A stretch of DNA of 11,434 bases from Lactobacillus sp. (GTDB lineage: Bacteria > Bacillota > Bacilli > Lactobacillales > Lactobacillaceae), in the NCBI GenBank assembly GCA_003482405.1, contig DMZB01000289.1, positions 1 through 11,434 of the forward strand, written 5' to 3'. A model generated the notes under the pieces. The model worked only from the letters and a program-made list of their open reading frames with translations, had not been told where the DNA came from and ran no database searches. A program made the position numbers and the translations under genes. Of the stretch, positions 1 through 6,623 are shown in pieces (position 1 is the first letter of the stretch; each line of letters begins with the position of its first letter).

Positions 1-159
1 ACCAAATAAGGTTCCTGTGTGCACTTCCATAAACGCTTCAATTCCTTCCGGCACTGACAATTCACGTAAATTTCGACCACTAATCATCGCTTTAACCGGT
101 GTCCGTTTTTTGGCTGTCGCAATTGTTTGAATAATTTCCGTCGCATCTAACTCTGCCAT
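1..159 (-). CDS. dapD: Tetrahydrodipicolinate N-acetyltransferase, N-terminal 53 codons only (cut by window edge)
   Basis: This is the start of the enzyme that N-acetylates L-2,3,4,5-tetrahydrodipicolinate using acetyl-CoA, in the acetyl branch of cytoplasmic diaminopimelate and lysine synthesis. It is called dapH in B. subtilis. Only 53 residues are visible, beginning MAELDATEIIQTIATAKK and running through TPVK, RNLREL and FMEVHTGTLFG. This is the small helical N-terminal domain (DapH_N type) that precedes the left-handed beta-helix acyltransferase domain; the hexapeptide repeats themselves lie outside the window. The ATG at 157-159 is preceded by a good AGGAG site about 8 bases upstream. 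The gene starts 25 bases after the lysA stop, so the two are almost certainly one transcript under the lysine riboswitch at 1608-1785. Identification rests on recognising the N-terminal domain and on the context. Confidence 0.85.
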   Translation of the reverse strand, partial: MAELDATEIIQTIATAKKRTPVKAMISGRNLRELSVPEGIEAFMEVHTGTLFG

Positions 160-184
160 TGGCTTTCTCCTCATTTGTTTCTTA

Positions 185-1507
185 TTACTCAGATTTATCC
201 GGGACTGTCGCACTCTCCACCAACTCCTCATCCACCCTGATCATGTCATCGTATGTTTCACGTCGGACAACCACATTGGCTTGCTTATGATCGATGAAAA
301 TAACGGCTGGGCGCGGATTGCGGTTATAGTTGCTGGCCATTGAATAGCCATACGCACCTGTAGCAAGTAACGCGATTACATCGCCGGCTTTTGTCGTTGG
401 TAATGTTGCCTCGTTAACTAAAATGTCACCCGATTCACAATACTTCCCGACAATGTGGATTGTTTCTTTCGTCGCGTCCTTAACGTGATTAGCAAGTACC
501 GGTTCGTAGTCTGCTTGATATAATGCTGGGCGAATATTATCACCCATCCCACCGTCAACAGCTACGTAAGGTAATAGTCCAGGAACCCGCTTACTGGCGC
601 CAACACGATATAAATTAATGGCTGCAGGTCCCACTAATGATCGCCCTGGCTCAATCCAAATTTCTGGCATTTCTAAGTGGTTATTACCCAATCGTGCTTC
701 AATCGAGGTCAAGACCGTATCCAGTTGTTCTTCCGGTGTTTGTGGATCATCACCTTCAACATATTTGATTCCAAAACCACCACCGAGATTCAATACCTGA
801 GCAGAATAACCATATTTGTCACGCCAATGTATCAAAAGCGCAATTAATTTTTCCGCCGCCATGACAAATCCTGTACTTTCAAAAATTTGCGACCCAATAT
901 GTGCATGAACGCCACAAACGTTTAAGTGATCATCCGACAGTGCCGCTTGTAAAGCCTGATCTGCTTGTCCTGACTCGATGTCGAAACCAAACTTACTGTC
1001 AACCTGCCCTGTTTGAATGTACTGGTGGGTATGTGCGGTGATTCCTGGCGTGACCCGGATTTGAATGTTCATTTTTTGATTGCGTTCATTTAACAACCGT
1101 TGCAAGAGATGGAGTTCTACAAAATTATCAACAATAATGGTGCCGAGATGATGATCCAACGCCATCCTTAGTTCATCTACCGACTTATTATTGCCGTGAA
1201 AGCTTAGTCGTGAGGCTGGAAAACCTGCCGCAAAGGCCGTCGCCATTTCCCCACCCGAAACCACATCCGCGTGAACGCCAAGTGGTGCCAGCAGTTGATA
1301 AATAGCCTTTACACAAAATGCCTTGGACGCATAACTGACAACGCCGGCAATTCGGTGCTTGGCAAACATTTGCTGGAAAGCATGAACTTGGTTGACAATG
1401 TCTTGTGTATCATATGCGACCAATGGCGTGCCAAACTGTTGAGCCAGGTCAACGGTGTCCAAACCGCCAATTGTTAAATGATTTGTGTCAGCATCGATTG
1501 TTGTCAT
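185..1507 (-). CDS. lysA: Diaminopimelate decarboxylase
   Basis: This PLP enzyme of the cytoplasm decarboxylates meso-diaminopimelate to L-lysine, the last step of lysine synthesis. The 440-residue length is normal for the family. It has the alanine-racemase-like barrel with the PLP lysine K62 in SYASKAF, HGNNKS (104-109), HIGSQ (203-207), the phosphate-binding GGGFG (242-246) and EPGR (286-289). The C-terminal beta domain carries CESGD (357-361, the active-site Cys contributed across the dimer) and AYGYSM (385-390). An in-frame ATG at 1561 would add 18 residues, but it lies inside the leader terminator. The ATG at 1507 has an AAGGAG site 7 bases upstream, so I start there. The gene is first in the lysA-dapD operon and is expected to be repressed by lysine through the upstream L-box riboswitch. 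No odd residues are seen in the catalytic motifs. Confidence 0.97.
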   Translation of the reverse strand: MTTIDADTNHLTIGGLDTVDLAQQFGTPLVAYDTQDIVNQVHAFQQMFAKHRIAGVVSYASKAFCVKAIYQLLAPLGVHADVVSGGEMATAFAAGFPASRLSFHGNNKSVDELRMALDHHLGTIIVDNFVELHLLQRLLNERNQKMNIQIRVTPGITAHTHQYIQTGQVDSKFGFDIESGQADQALQAALSDDHLNVCGVHAHIGSQIFESTGFVMAAEKLIALLIHWRDKYGYSAQVLNLGGGFGIKYVEGDDPQTPEEQLDTVLTSIEARLGNNHLEMPEIWIEPGRSLVGPAAINLYRVGASKRVPGLLPYVAVDGGMGDNIRPALYQADYEPVLANHVKDATKETIHIVGKYCESGDILVNEATLPTTKAGDVIALLATGAYGYSMASNYNRNPRPAVIFIDHKQANVVVRRETYDDMIRVDEELVESATVPDKSE

Positions 1508-1542
1508 AGATGTACTCCTTATCGGTATTTGAAATCTAAAAC

Positions 1543-1582
1543 AAAAAAGACTCAATTGCATAATGACGCATGCAAAAGAGTC
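1543..1582 (-). terminator. Riboswitch-controlled intrinsic terminator in the lysA leader
   Basis: Read on the minus strand, GACTC (1582-1578) and TTGCAT pair with ATGCAA and GAGTC (1553-1549). A 2x2 T/T internal loop interrupts the stem, the loop is 8 bases, and a run of six T follows (1548-1543), then GTTTT. It lies between the lysine aptamer and the lysA ribosome binding site, where an attenuator is expected. The interrupted stem makes it look weaker than the 17-bp terminator of the lysC leader. On the 5' arm, CTCTTTT (1580-1574) is complementary to AAAAGAG at 1779-1773 at the aptamer's 5' edge, one possible antiterminator pairing; this is inference only. Confidence 0.8.
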
Positions 1583-1607
1583 CCGAAAGAATGTCCATTT
1601 CGTTTCT

Positions 1608-1785
1608 GAATGTCGTAAGCGCCCCGCGGCAATTTCTCACCACGACAGTTCACTGATTATTAGTCAGTACCCCAGCTGAAACGATGGTCAATCGTTTAGC
1701 TTCGGCAACCGCCCCTTTCGTCAGCTTCGGCACCATGACCCGGCTCCACTGATTACTCATGTTGGTTGCAACCTCTTTTCACATT
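1608..1785 (-). promoter_or_regulatory. Lysine riboswitch (L-box aptamer) controlling lysA-dapD
   Basis: The leader carries the conserved L-box blocks in order on the minus strand: AGAGG (1776-1772), GAGTAA, GACGAAAGGGGCGG, GCCGAAGC and AACTGTC. The five-helix fold can be drawn by eye. P1 is AATGT (1785-1781) with ACATT (1613-1609). P2a is GCAACC with GGTTGC, and P2b is TCAG with CTGA. P3 is AACG with CGTT plus AGCT with AGCT. P4 is ACTGA with TCAGT. P5 is CGTGGT with GCCGCG. The L2 segment GGTCA is complementary to TGACC in L3, matching the known L2-L3 kissing contact. Binding of lysine is expected to favour the terminator at 1543-1582 and so reduce lysA and dapD expression. The family call is firm; exact ends are approximate. 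Confidence 0.93.
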
Positions 1786-1796
1786 TAATTTTAATG

Positions 1797-1825
1797 AGCA
1801 TAGCCCACTTCTTTTTACGCGTCAA
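1797..1825 (-). promoter_or_regulatory. Promoter for the lysA-dapD transcript
   Basis: On the minus strand there is a -35 box TTGACG (1825-1820), a 17-base spacer and a -10 box TATGCT (1802-1797), which fits a sigma-A promoter well. Transcription would begin near 1790, a few bases before the aptamer's P1 strand, giving a leader of about 280 bases. Between this -35 box and the -35 box of the divergent lysC promoter lie about 70 AT-rich bases (1826-1895) with no gene and no clear operator, although TTATTT and AAATAA flank a 10-base gap there. Confidence 0.8.
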
Positions 1826-1895
1826 CCCTCTCTTGATTATTTTATTGTCACTAAATAACCGATACGGAGCGTTTACATCCATTTTCATTTTATGC

Positions 1896-1923
1896 TTGTA
1901 ATCGAAATTCAATTTGCTATAAT
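1896..1923 (+). promoter_or_regulatory. Promoter for the lysC-dapF transcript
   Basis: A perfect TATAAT -10 box (1918-1923) is preceded by TGC, giving an extended -10 (TGnTATAAT). A -35-like TTGTAA at 1896-1901 sits at a 16-base spacing. The start point would be near 1930, immediately before the lysine aptamer, giving a leader of about 370 bases. The extended -10 probably compensates for the imperfect -35. Confidence 0.8.
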
Positions 1924-1929
1924 CTGGGT

Positions 1930-2113
1930 AATCATAGAAGAGGTTGCGAAGATTAAAAGTAACTAAGAGGAAATCGATGAGGTTAACGACGCTTAGTGAA
2001 AGGATGATTCGCCGAAATTTCAACTGTCTCATCACAGTTGATGTTGGGACTTGGGTCAACAGCCCATGGACTGTCGCAACTAACAAAAAAGTTGCGGGGC
2101 GCTATCTACGACC
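1930..2113 (+). promoter_or_regulatory. Lysine riboswitch (L-box aptamer) controlling lysC-dapF
   Basis: This is a second, independent L-box on the opposite strand. The conserved blocks are AGAGGTTGCGAA (1939-1950), AAAGTAA, GTGAAAGGATGA, TTCGCCGAAA and GGACTGTCGC. P2a is GCGAA with TTCGC, and P2b is ACTAAG with CTTAGT. P3 is CAACTG with CAGTTG around the loop TCTCATCA. P4 is TGGGT with GCCCA, and P5 is CGCAACT (2075-2081) with AGTTGCG (2090-2096). The L2 stretch GATGAG is perfectly complementary to CTCATC in L3, the kissing loop expected of the family. P1 is short and its exact pairing is unclear. Downstream, GGGGCGCT (2096-2103) can pair with AGCGC-A-CCC (2155-2163), the first part of the terminator stem, a plausible antiterminator. 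Lysine should therefore cause termination before lysC. Confidence 0.94.
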
Positions 2114-2152
2114 ATACATAACCGGTTCAATATCGATTACGTTCGATTGAGT

Positions 2153-2200
2153 AAAGCGCACCCAATGACCTCGTGTAGAGTTGTCATTGGGTGCGCTTTT
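2153..2200 (+). terminator. Strong intrinsic terminator in the lysC leader
   Basis: A perfect 17-bp stem, AAAGCGCACCCAATGAC (2153-2169) with its complement at 2183-2199, encloses a 13-base loop and runs into TTTT, then AATG. It lies 40 bases after the aptamer and about 100 bases before lysC, so it is the regulated expression platform. From 2201 to 2302 I see only leader sequence. It includes a weak ATGGTT/AACCAT stem that ends just before the ribosome binding site, and no gene. Confidence 0.92.
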
Positions 2201-2302
2201 AATGTAATCGTGGGTGTGAATGATTTAAGTGTCAAATCCCCTTCTAACATCAAAATCAATGGTTTTGTTTCTCAATAACCATGGTAAGTGAGGTTAGAAT
2301 CG

Positions 2303-3712
2303 ATGAAAGTAATTAAGTTTGGCGGTAGTTCCTTAGCAGATGCAACGCATTTTAATGACGTCATCAAGGTTTTACAAATGGATGCGAGCCGGCGCGTAGT
2401 TGTTGTCTCCGCACCTGGTAAATGTGCGACAGATGATGAAAAAGTCACTGATTTACTGATTGAGTACGCTCGTTCACACGATAAGGCTCAAAAAGAAATA
2501 GGTGAACGCATTATCAATCGGTACCAACAAATCGCGACCGCATTTCATATCACTGCAGCCCAATTCGATCCCTTGGCTGAACAGATTTTGGCCCTTCCCA
2601 CGGCTTCTTTTCACGGACCTGCCTTTAGAATGGCCACCTTTAAAGCGCACGGTGAAAAACTGAATGCGCAGTTACTGGCACTCATTTTAAACGCCAAGGG
2701 TATGCCGGCTCGCTATGTTGACCCACATGAGCTCGGTTTGATTGCCACACAGGAGCCAAATAACGCGACCGTCTTAACTCAGACGTATACGCATCTGGCA
2801 GTGGCACGTCACCAGCTTATGGCCGAACGTGACCTATGGGTTGTCCCTGGTTTTTTTGCTTACACACTCAGTGGTCAACTCGTGACTTTTTCGCGTGGTG
2901 GATCTGACATCACCGGTGCAATTCTGGCACGTGGTTTACATGCGAGTGAATATGAAAATTTCACGGATGTTGATTCTATTTACGCCGCCAATCCTAACAT
3001 TGTCACTAATCCTGCACCAATCAGTAAGATGAGTTACGTAGAGATGCGTGAACTGTCATACGCGGGTTTCTCTGTCTTTCATGATGAAGCAATTATTCCT
3101 GCCATTGAAGGCCAAGTTCCAATTTGCGTTAAAAATACGAATCATCCCAGTGCGCCTGGCACGCTGATTGTACCAACGAGTCAGTCCCAACCCAAACGCG
3201 TGATTACCGGTGTCGCCAGTTCCAAACGTTTTGCAGCACTTTACCTGCATCGTTACTTATTGAATCGGGAAGTCGGTTTTACCCTGAAATTACTCAAGAT
3301 TTTATTCAGATACCACATTAGCTATGAGCATATGCCTTCTGGAATCGACGACCTCACAATCATTTTTGACCGTAATCAAATTCCTAGTGACGTATTACCT
3401 CATTTGCTAGCAGATATTAAAGCAACGTTGCAACCCGACCGGCTACAGTGGATTGACGATTACGCAATTCTAATGGTTGTCGGTGAAGGCATGCGCAATC
3501 AAGTCGGCGTAATCGACCGCATCTTGCACCCGCTGGCCACCCATCATATTGGCGTTCAAATGATTAATCAAGGCGCCTCACGTATTTCCATCATGATTGG
3601 CGTGCGCGAAGCACAGGCGGATGACGCCGTTCGCTTAATTTATAATGATTTCTTTAATCAACCAGTTGCATTGCCACAACGACAGCCAGCTCAGGAGGTC
3701 ACCCATGGTTAA
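2303..3712 (+). CDS. lysC: Aspartokinase (monofunctional, YclM-like class)
   Basis: This enzyme phosphorylates L-aspartate with ATP to 4-aspartyl phosphate, the entry of the lysine, threonine and methionine pathway in the cytoplasm. The 469-residue protein has the amino-acid kinase domain with KFGGSS (5-10), VVVSAPGK (33-40), FSRGGSDITG (196-205) and the GFSVFHDEAIIP segment (255-266). Two C-terminal ACT domains follow (about 302-375 and 386-455), with INQGASRISI (421-430) typical of the second. The N-terminus and the DDEKVTDLL stretch resemble B. subtilis YclM (aspartokinase III) more than the alpha/beta-type LysC, so allosteric control by lysine and/or threonine is likely but not shown. A GTG at 2288 is in frame, but GTGAGG there serves as the ribosome binding site of the ATG at 2303, so I start at 2303. 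It is co-transcribed with dapF, overlapping it by 8 bases, under a lysine riboswitch. The symbol lysC is used for its role; another name is possible. Confidence 0.95.
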   Translation: MKVIKFGGSSLADATHFNDVIKVLQMDASRRVVVVSAPGKCATDDEKVTDLLIEYARSHDKAQKEIGERIINRYQQIATAFHITAAQFDPLAEQILALPTASFHGPAFRMATFKAHGEKLNAQLLALILNAKGMPARYVDPHELGLIATQEPNNATVLTQTYTHLAVARHQLMAERDLWVVPGFFAYTLSGQLVTFSRGGSDITGAILARGLHASEYENFTDVDSIYAANPNIVTNPAPISKMSYVEMRELSYAGFSVFHDEAIIPAIEGQVPICVKNTNHPSAPGTLIVPTSQSQPKRVITGVASSKRFAALYLHRYLLNREVGFTLKLLKILFRYHISYEHMPSGIDDLTIIFDRNQIPSDVLPHLLADIKATLQPDRLQWIDDYAILMVVGEGMRNQVGVIDRILHPLATHHIGVQMINQGASRISIMIGVREAQADDAVRLIYNDFFNQPVALPQRQPAQEVTHG

Positions 3713-4739
3713 ATTAACTCGTGTTCATGGTTCAGAAAATAGTTTTTATCTACTGGACCAGCGTCAACTTAAGCAAACGCTCACGACGGCGGAATTGAGT
3801 CGTTTTGCCCAACAGGCAAATGACTCAGCCCCTGCTATTTTAGGACCGGTAGACGGCGTATTAGTCGTCAGCAAGAGCAATGATGACCATGCTGCCGGAA
3901 GAATGCAGGTTTTCAATCGTGATGGTAGTCAAGCCAGCATGTGCGGTAACGGCCTACGAACAGTCAGTCGCTACCTTGCTGAACAAACACACCAGACTGA
4001 TTTTGTGGTGCAAACGGGTGCTGGTGATTTACCAGTCCATCAGGTGACAGCATTTGCGCAAAACGTGCCTGCTTTTAGTGTCAGCATTCAGCCAGTTAGC
4101 TTTGACGCGGATGCGCTCGGGCTACACCAAATTTCGGCATTACCAATGTTGAATCAAACGAAAATGCCGTTTGCCGACAGCTCAAGCACTGCGTTTTCAG
4201 CTGTAGCAGTTCCCAATCCTCACTTGATCAGTCTGACTGATCATAACCACCCTAATGCCTTATCGGTAGACTCGTTAGGGAACCTAGGCCGTAAACTCAA
4301 TACGATGAATCCTTGGTTCCCGGATGGTGTTAACGTCAGCTTTGGTTGGGAAATTAACGACACGACCTTGTTTGTTCGGACCTTTGAACGTGGCGTTGGC
4401 TTCACCAATGCTTGTGGAACAGGAATGTCGGCCACTTCGCTGATTTGGGTGTTGACTCATTCAACATCACTTTATGAACAACTATTAACCATCTATAATC
4501 CTGGTGGCATGGTACAAACCTGCGTCCATCATCAAACAGATGGCGACACAATTGATCTGATCGGCAATGCTACTTTCACTGATCACTTGTACCTGAATGA
4601 AGCCGATTTACACGCGGGTAACCTCAGTGACGCAGAAGTGACCGTCACTCAAGAAGAAGTGGCCTATCAAAAGTTTGTTGCTCAGTTACCACAATGGTCG
4701 TTTGGTGAAACCGCCTCACCAGTCACCCAAACTAATTAG
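3705..4739 (+). CDS. dapF: Diaminopimelate epimerase
   Basis: DapF interconverts LL- and meso-diaminopimelate by a two-cysteine, cofactor-independent mechanism, supplying the meso form to LysA and to peptidoglycan ligases. Both catalytic cysteines are visible: C80 in MCGNG and C237 in NACGTG, the latter shortly after ERGVGFT (228-234). Also present are HGSENSFYLLD (8-18; the usual motif is HGxGNDF, so Glu and Ser replace the commoner residues), PNPH (170-173) and FPDGVNV (205-211). The protein is 344 residues, longer than the roughly 275 of E. coli DapF. Part of the excess is a polar C-terminal tail after about residue 300, of unknown role. The ATG at 3705 has AGGAGGT five bases upstream and lies within the end of lysC; an in-frame ATG at 3645 is far inside lysC without such a site. 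Translational coupling to lysC is likely. A bidirectional terminator follows. Confidence 0.95.
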   Translation: MVKLTRVHGSENSFYLLDQRQLKQTLTTAELSRFAQQANDSAPAILGPVDGVLVVSKSNDDHAAGRMQVFNRDGSQASMCGNGLRTVSRYLAEQTHQTDFVVQTGAGDLPVHQVTAFAQNVPAFSVSIQPVSFDADALGLHQISALPMLNQTKMPFADSSSTAFSAVAVPNPHLISLTDHNHPNALSVDSLGNLGRKLNTMNPWFPDGVNVSFGWEINDTTLFVRTFERGVGFTNACGTGMSATSLIWVLTHSTSLYEQLLTIYNPGGMVQTCVHHQTDGDTIDLIGNATFTDHLYLNEADLHAGNLSDAEVTVTQEEVAYQKFVAQLPQWSFGETASPVTQTN

Positions 4740-4741
4740 TC

Positions 4742-4807
4742 AAAAAAAGACCACTTCCAGTAAATTGTGAGAATGCATTCAACATCCTGCTGGAAGTGGT
4801 TCTTTAT
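4742..4807. terminator. Bidirectional terminator between dapF and cls
   Basis: An 11-bp stem, ACCACTTCCAG (4750-4760) with CTGGAAGTGGT (4790-4800), is flanked by a run of seven A on the left (4742-4748) and by TCTTTATTTG on the right. It thus gives a good T tract on the minus strand (for cls) and a weaker one on the plus strand (for dapF). The 29-base loop contains a perfect 10-base palindrome, GAATGCATTC (4771-4780). Confidence 0.85.
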
Positions 4808-4819
4808 TTGTTCAAATTT

Positions 4820-6265
4820 TTATAAAATCGGTGATAACAACCGTGAAAATGTTTGTTTAAACTTGCGCCACAATGATTGTTGCATAAAGGCATCATATGT
4901 TGTCAGTTCGCTGACGCGCATATCTGATTCGAATAACTTTGCTAATTCCGCAGTGACTTTGGGATCATACAAAAACGCGTTCACTTCAAAGTTCAGTTTG
5001 AAACTGCGAAAATCGAGATTAGCTGAGCCAACTGATGCAACCCCGTCATCGACGACCATGGTTTTAGAATGAATGAACCCATTTCGGTACTTAAAAATTT
5101 TTACACCATTGCGGGCCAGCTGCTTGGCATAATACTCGGTAGCGCGGTACACAAACGCATGATCCGGTTTGCTCGGGATCATGATCCGCACATCGACCCC
5201 GCTGCCGGCGGCCACACGCAATGCATCCAGTACCGAGTCATCAGGGATCAGGTATGGCGATTGAATCCACAACCGCTTTTGAGCGGAATTGATCAAACGT
5301 AAGTACCCCATCTTAATTTGTTCCTTGTCAGAATCTGGACCTGATGAAACGATTTGCATATTCGTTTCACCTTTTACCTTGGTGATATGGAAGAAATCGT
5401 TGGTAACGCTCAACGGTTTAGCACGGCTAGTCGCATTCCAATCACGAATAAACCGTGACTGAAGTCCATACACCCCAGCGCCCACAATTCTCAAATGCGT
5501 ATCGCGCCAATAGCCAAACTTCTTATCGCGCCCAAGATATTGATCGCCGACGTTGAAACCGCCTGTATAACCGATTGCCCCGTCAATAACGACAATTTTA
5601 CGGTGATCACGGAAGTTCAAACGAAAGTCGACCAGCGCACTGCGCGTTTGCAGAAAGGGATAGGCTTCTCCGCCCACCGCACGCAGAGGATCGTAAAACT
5701 TTGGCCGAACACCCATTGATCCCCATGAATCATATAACACACGCACGGAAACACCGGCCTTAGCCTTACGAATCAACAGATCAAGTAACTCATTACCAAT
5801 ATCATCGTTATAAATCGTATAAAATTCGATATGAATACTCTGCTTGGCCCGCTCAATATCCTCAAACAATTGATGAAAGAGGACCTTACCATCAGAAATA
5901 ATATGAACCCGGTTGTTTCGCGTTAAAAAGGCCTGGTCAGACTCAATAAAAAGGTTGACTGTGCCTAGCGCCGTAGCCGTCACACCATCGGCCTCATTGC
6001 GTTCAGATGAAAGTTCCGCCCGTTGCAGAGCTAACCGTTCATCCAGTTGTAATTGTTCCTGCTCCTGAATTTGAAACAAGCGATTCTTCGGCAGTCGGCG
6101 ACCGACAAAGGCATATGCGATAAAACCAATGACGGGCAAAAAAACCAGCACCAGGAGCCACGCCCAGGTTGCTGAGATATCACGCGGCTCACGGAACACC
6201 GTGATAAACGCCAATACCGCGTTTATATAAACAATACTTTCAAGAATAAAATGTGCCCAATTCAT
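4820..6265 (-). CDS. cls: Cardiolipin synthase, phospholipase D superfamily
   Basis: This membrane enzyme condenses two phosphatidylglycerol molecules into cardiolipin and glycerol. The 481 residues match the bacterial Cls length. Two N-terminal hydrophobic segments (about 6-23 and 34-54) anchor it, followed by a charged linker. Two phospholipase D domains follow. The first HKD motif is HRKIVVID (H221, K223, D228), followed by GYTGGFNVGDQYLG. The second is HSKTMVVDD (H399, K401, D406), followed by SVGSANLDFRS. Both are complete, so the enzyme should be active. The in-frame ATG eight codons upstream overlaps the GGAGGACC site, so I chose the ATG at 6265, about 10 bases after GGAGG. No clear promoter was found in the short gap to the divergent small gene. 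It stands alone and converges on dapF. It could be one of two Cls paralogues, as is common in lactobacilli. Confidence 0.95.
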   Translation of the reverse strand: MNWAHFILESIVYINAVLAFITVFREPRDISATWAWLLVLVFLPVIGFIAYAFVGRRLPKNRLFQIQEQEQLQLDERLALQRAELSSERNEADGVTATALGTVNLFIESDQAFLTRNNRVHIISDGKVLFHQLFEDIERAKQSIHIEFYTIYNDDIGNELLDLLIRKAKAGVSVRVLYDSWGSMGVRPKFYDPLRAVGGEAYPFLQTRSALVDFRLNFRDHRKIVVIDGAIGYTGGFNVGDQYLGRDKKFGYWRDTHLRIVGAGVYGLQSRFIRDWNATSRAKPLSVTNDFFHITKVKGETNMQIVSSGPDSDKEQIKMGYLRLINSAQKRLWIQSPYLIPDDSVLDALRVAAGSGVDVRIMIPSKPDHAFVYRATEYYAKQLARNGVKIFKYRNGFIHSKTMVVDDGVASVGSANLDFRSFKLNFEVNAFLYDPKVTAELAKLFESDMRVSELTTYDAFMQQSLWRKFKQTFSRLLSPIL

Positions 6266-6389
6266 ACAAACAGGTCCTCCGATGTGCAAATACTAGTTTC
6301 ATCTTACTCATCTTTGGAAAGCAACGCGACCTTTTTGTGAAAAATCACTCACAGACGACTTATTGCTTTCTCATAATTTTCTTAATGCG

Positions 6390-6395
6390 TATAAT
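6390..6395 (+). promoter_or_regulatory. Candidate -10 box for the small membrane protein gene
   Basis: A perfect TATAAT lies 36 bases before the ATG at 6432, so the leader would be about 30 bases. The -35 region at 17-base spacing is TTTCTC (6367-6372), a poor match; TTGCTT at 6363-6368 is 21 bases away, too far to be ideal. The promoter may be weak or may need an activator. It probably also serves the ABC exporter genes, for which I see no better promoter. Confidence 0.5.
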
Positions 6396-6431
6396 GAGTC
6401 AGATAGAGCTAATTATAGGGAGGATACTCAC

Positions 6432-6593
6432 ATGTGGTCGCTATTAGACCCGACAACAGTCGGCATCAGTCTGCACGGAATCGGCTACTTTCGATTACTC
6501 CGTCAGGCTTTGGGACATGATCCCAGAAGTGCGATGATTCTGCTATTCATCGTGATCATCATTGTGGCGGTTTACCTGCATCGTCGACATTAA
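6432..6593 (+). CDS. Small single-pass membrane protein, unknown function (53 aa)
   Basis: I do not recognise this family. The 53-residue product starts MWSLLDPTTVGISLHGIGYF, has a short basic middle part (RLLRQALGHDPR), then one strong hydrophobic segment at about residues 34-48 (MILLFIVIIIVAVYL), and ends with LHRRH. The basic C-terminus next to the membrane segment suggests that the C-terminus is inside. Expression signals support a real gene: AGGGAGG at 6417-6423 with 8-base spacing, an ATG, and a perfect TATAAT upstream. It stands 81 bases before the ABC exporter pair, and no terminator with a T tract lies between, so they may be co-transcribed. It could be an accessory subunit or a stress-related small membrane peptide; nothing in the sequence decides this. 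A toxin-like single-TM peptide is possible, but no antisense RNA is evident. Confidence 0.65.
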   Translation: MWSLLDPTTVGISLHGIGYFRLLRQALGHDPRSAMILLFIVIIIVAVYLHRRH

Positions 6594-6623
6594 ATTATTA
6601 ATTAACATTCATCAGTTAGATAT

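Noticed and set aside
1508..1561. N-terminal extension of LysA from an upstream ATG
   Set aside because: The extension falls inside the leader terminator and its T tract, while the ATG at 1507 has an AAGGAG site at proper distance and fits the family's N-terminus.
1757..2086. A 109-residue open frame on the minus strand across the lysA-lysC intergenic region
   Set aside because: It covers both promoters and parts of both lysine aptamers, has no good ribosome binding site, and its product resembles no protein; the RNA elements explain the sequence.
1944..2150. A 68-residue open frame on the plus strand inside the lysC leader
   Set aside because: It is the lysine aptamer read as protein; base pairing of P2 to P5 and the kissing loop explain the conservation.
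1508..2302. A T-box (tRNA-sensing) leader
   Set aside because: I saw no T-box sequence (GGTGG-type core with ACCGCG) on either strand; the AGAGG, GCCGAAG and CTGTC blocks are those of L-box leaders.
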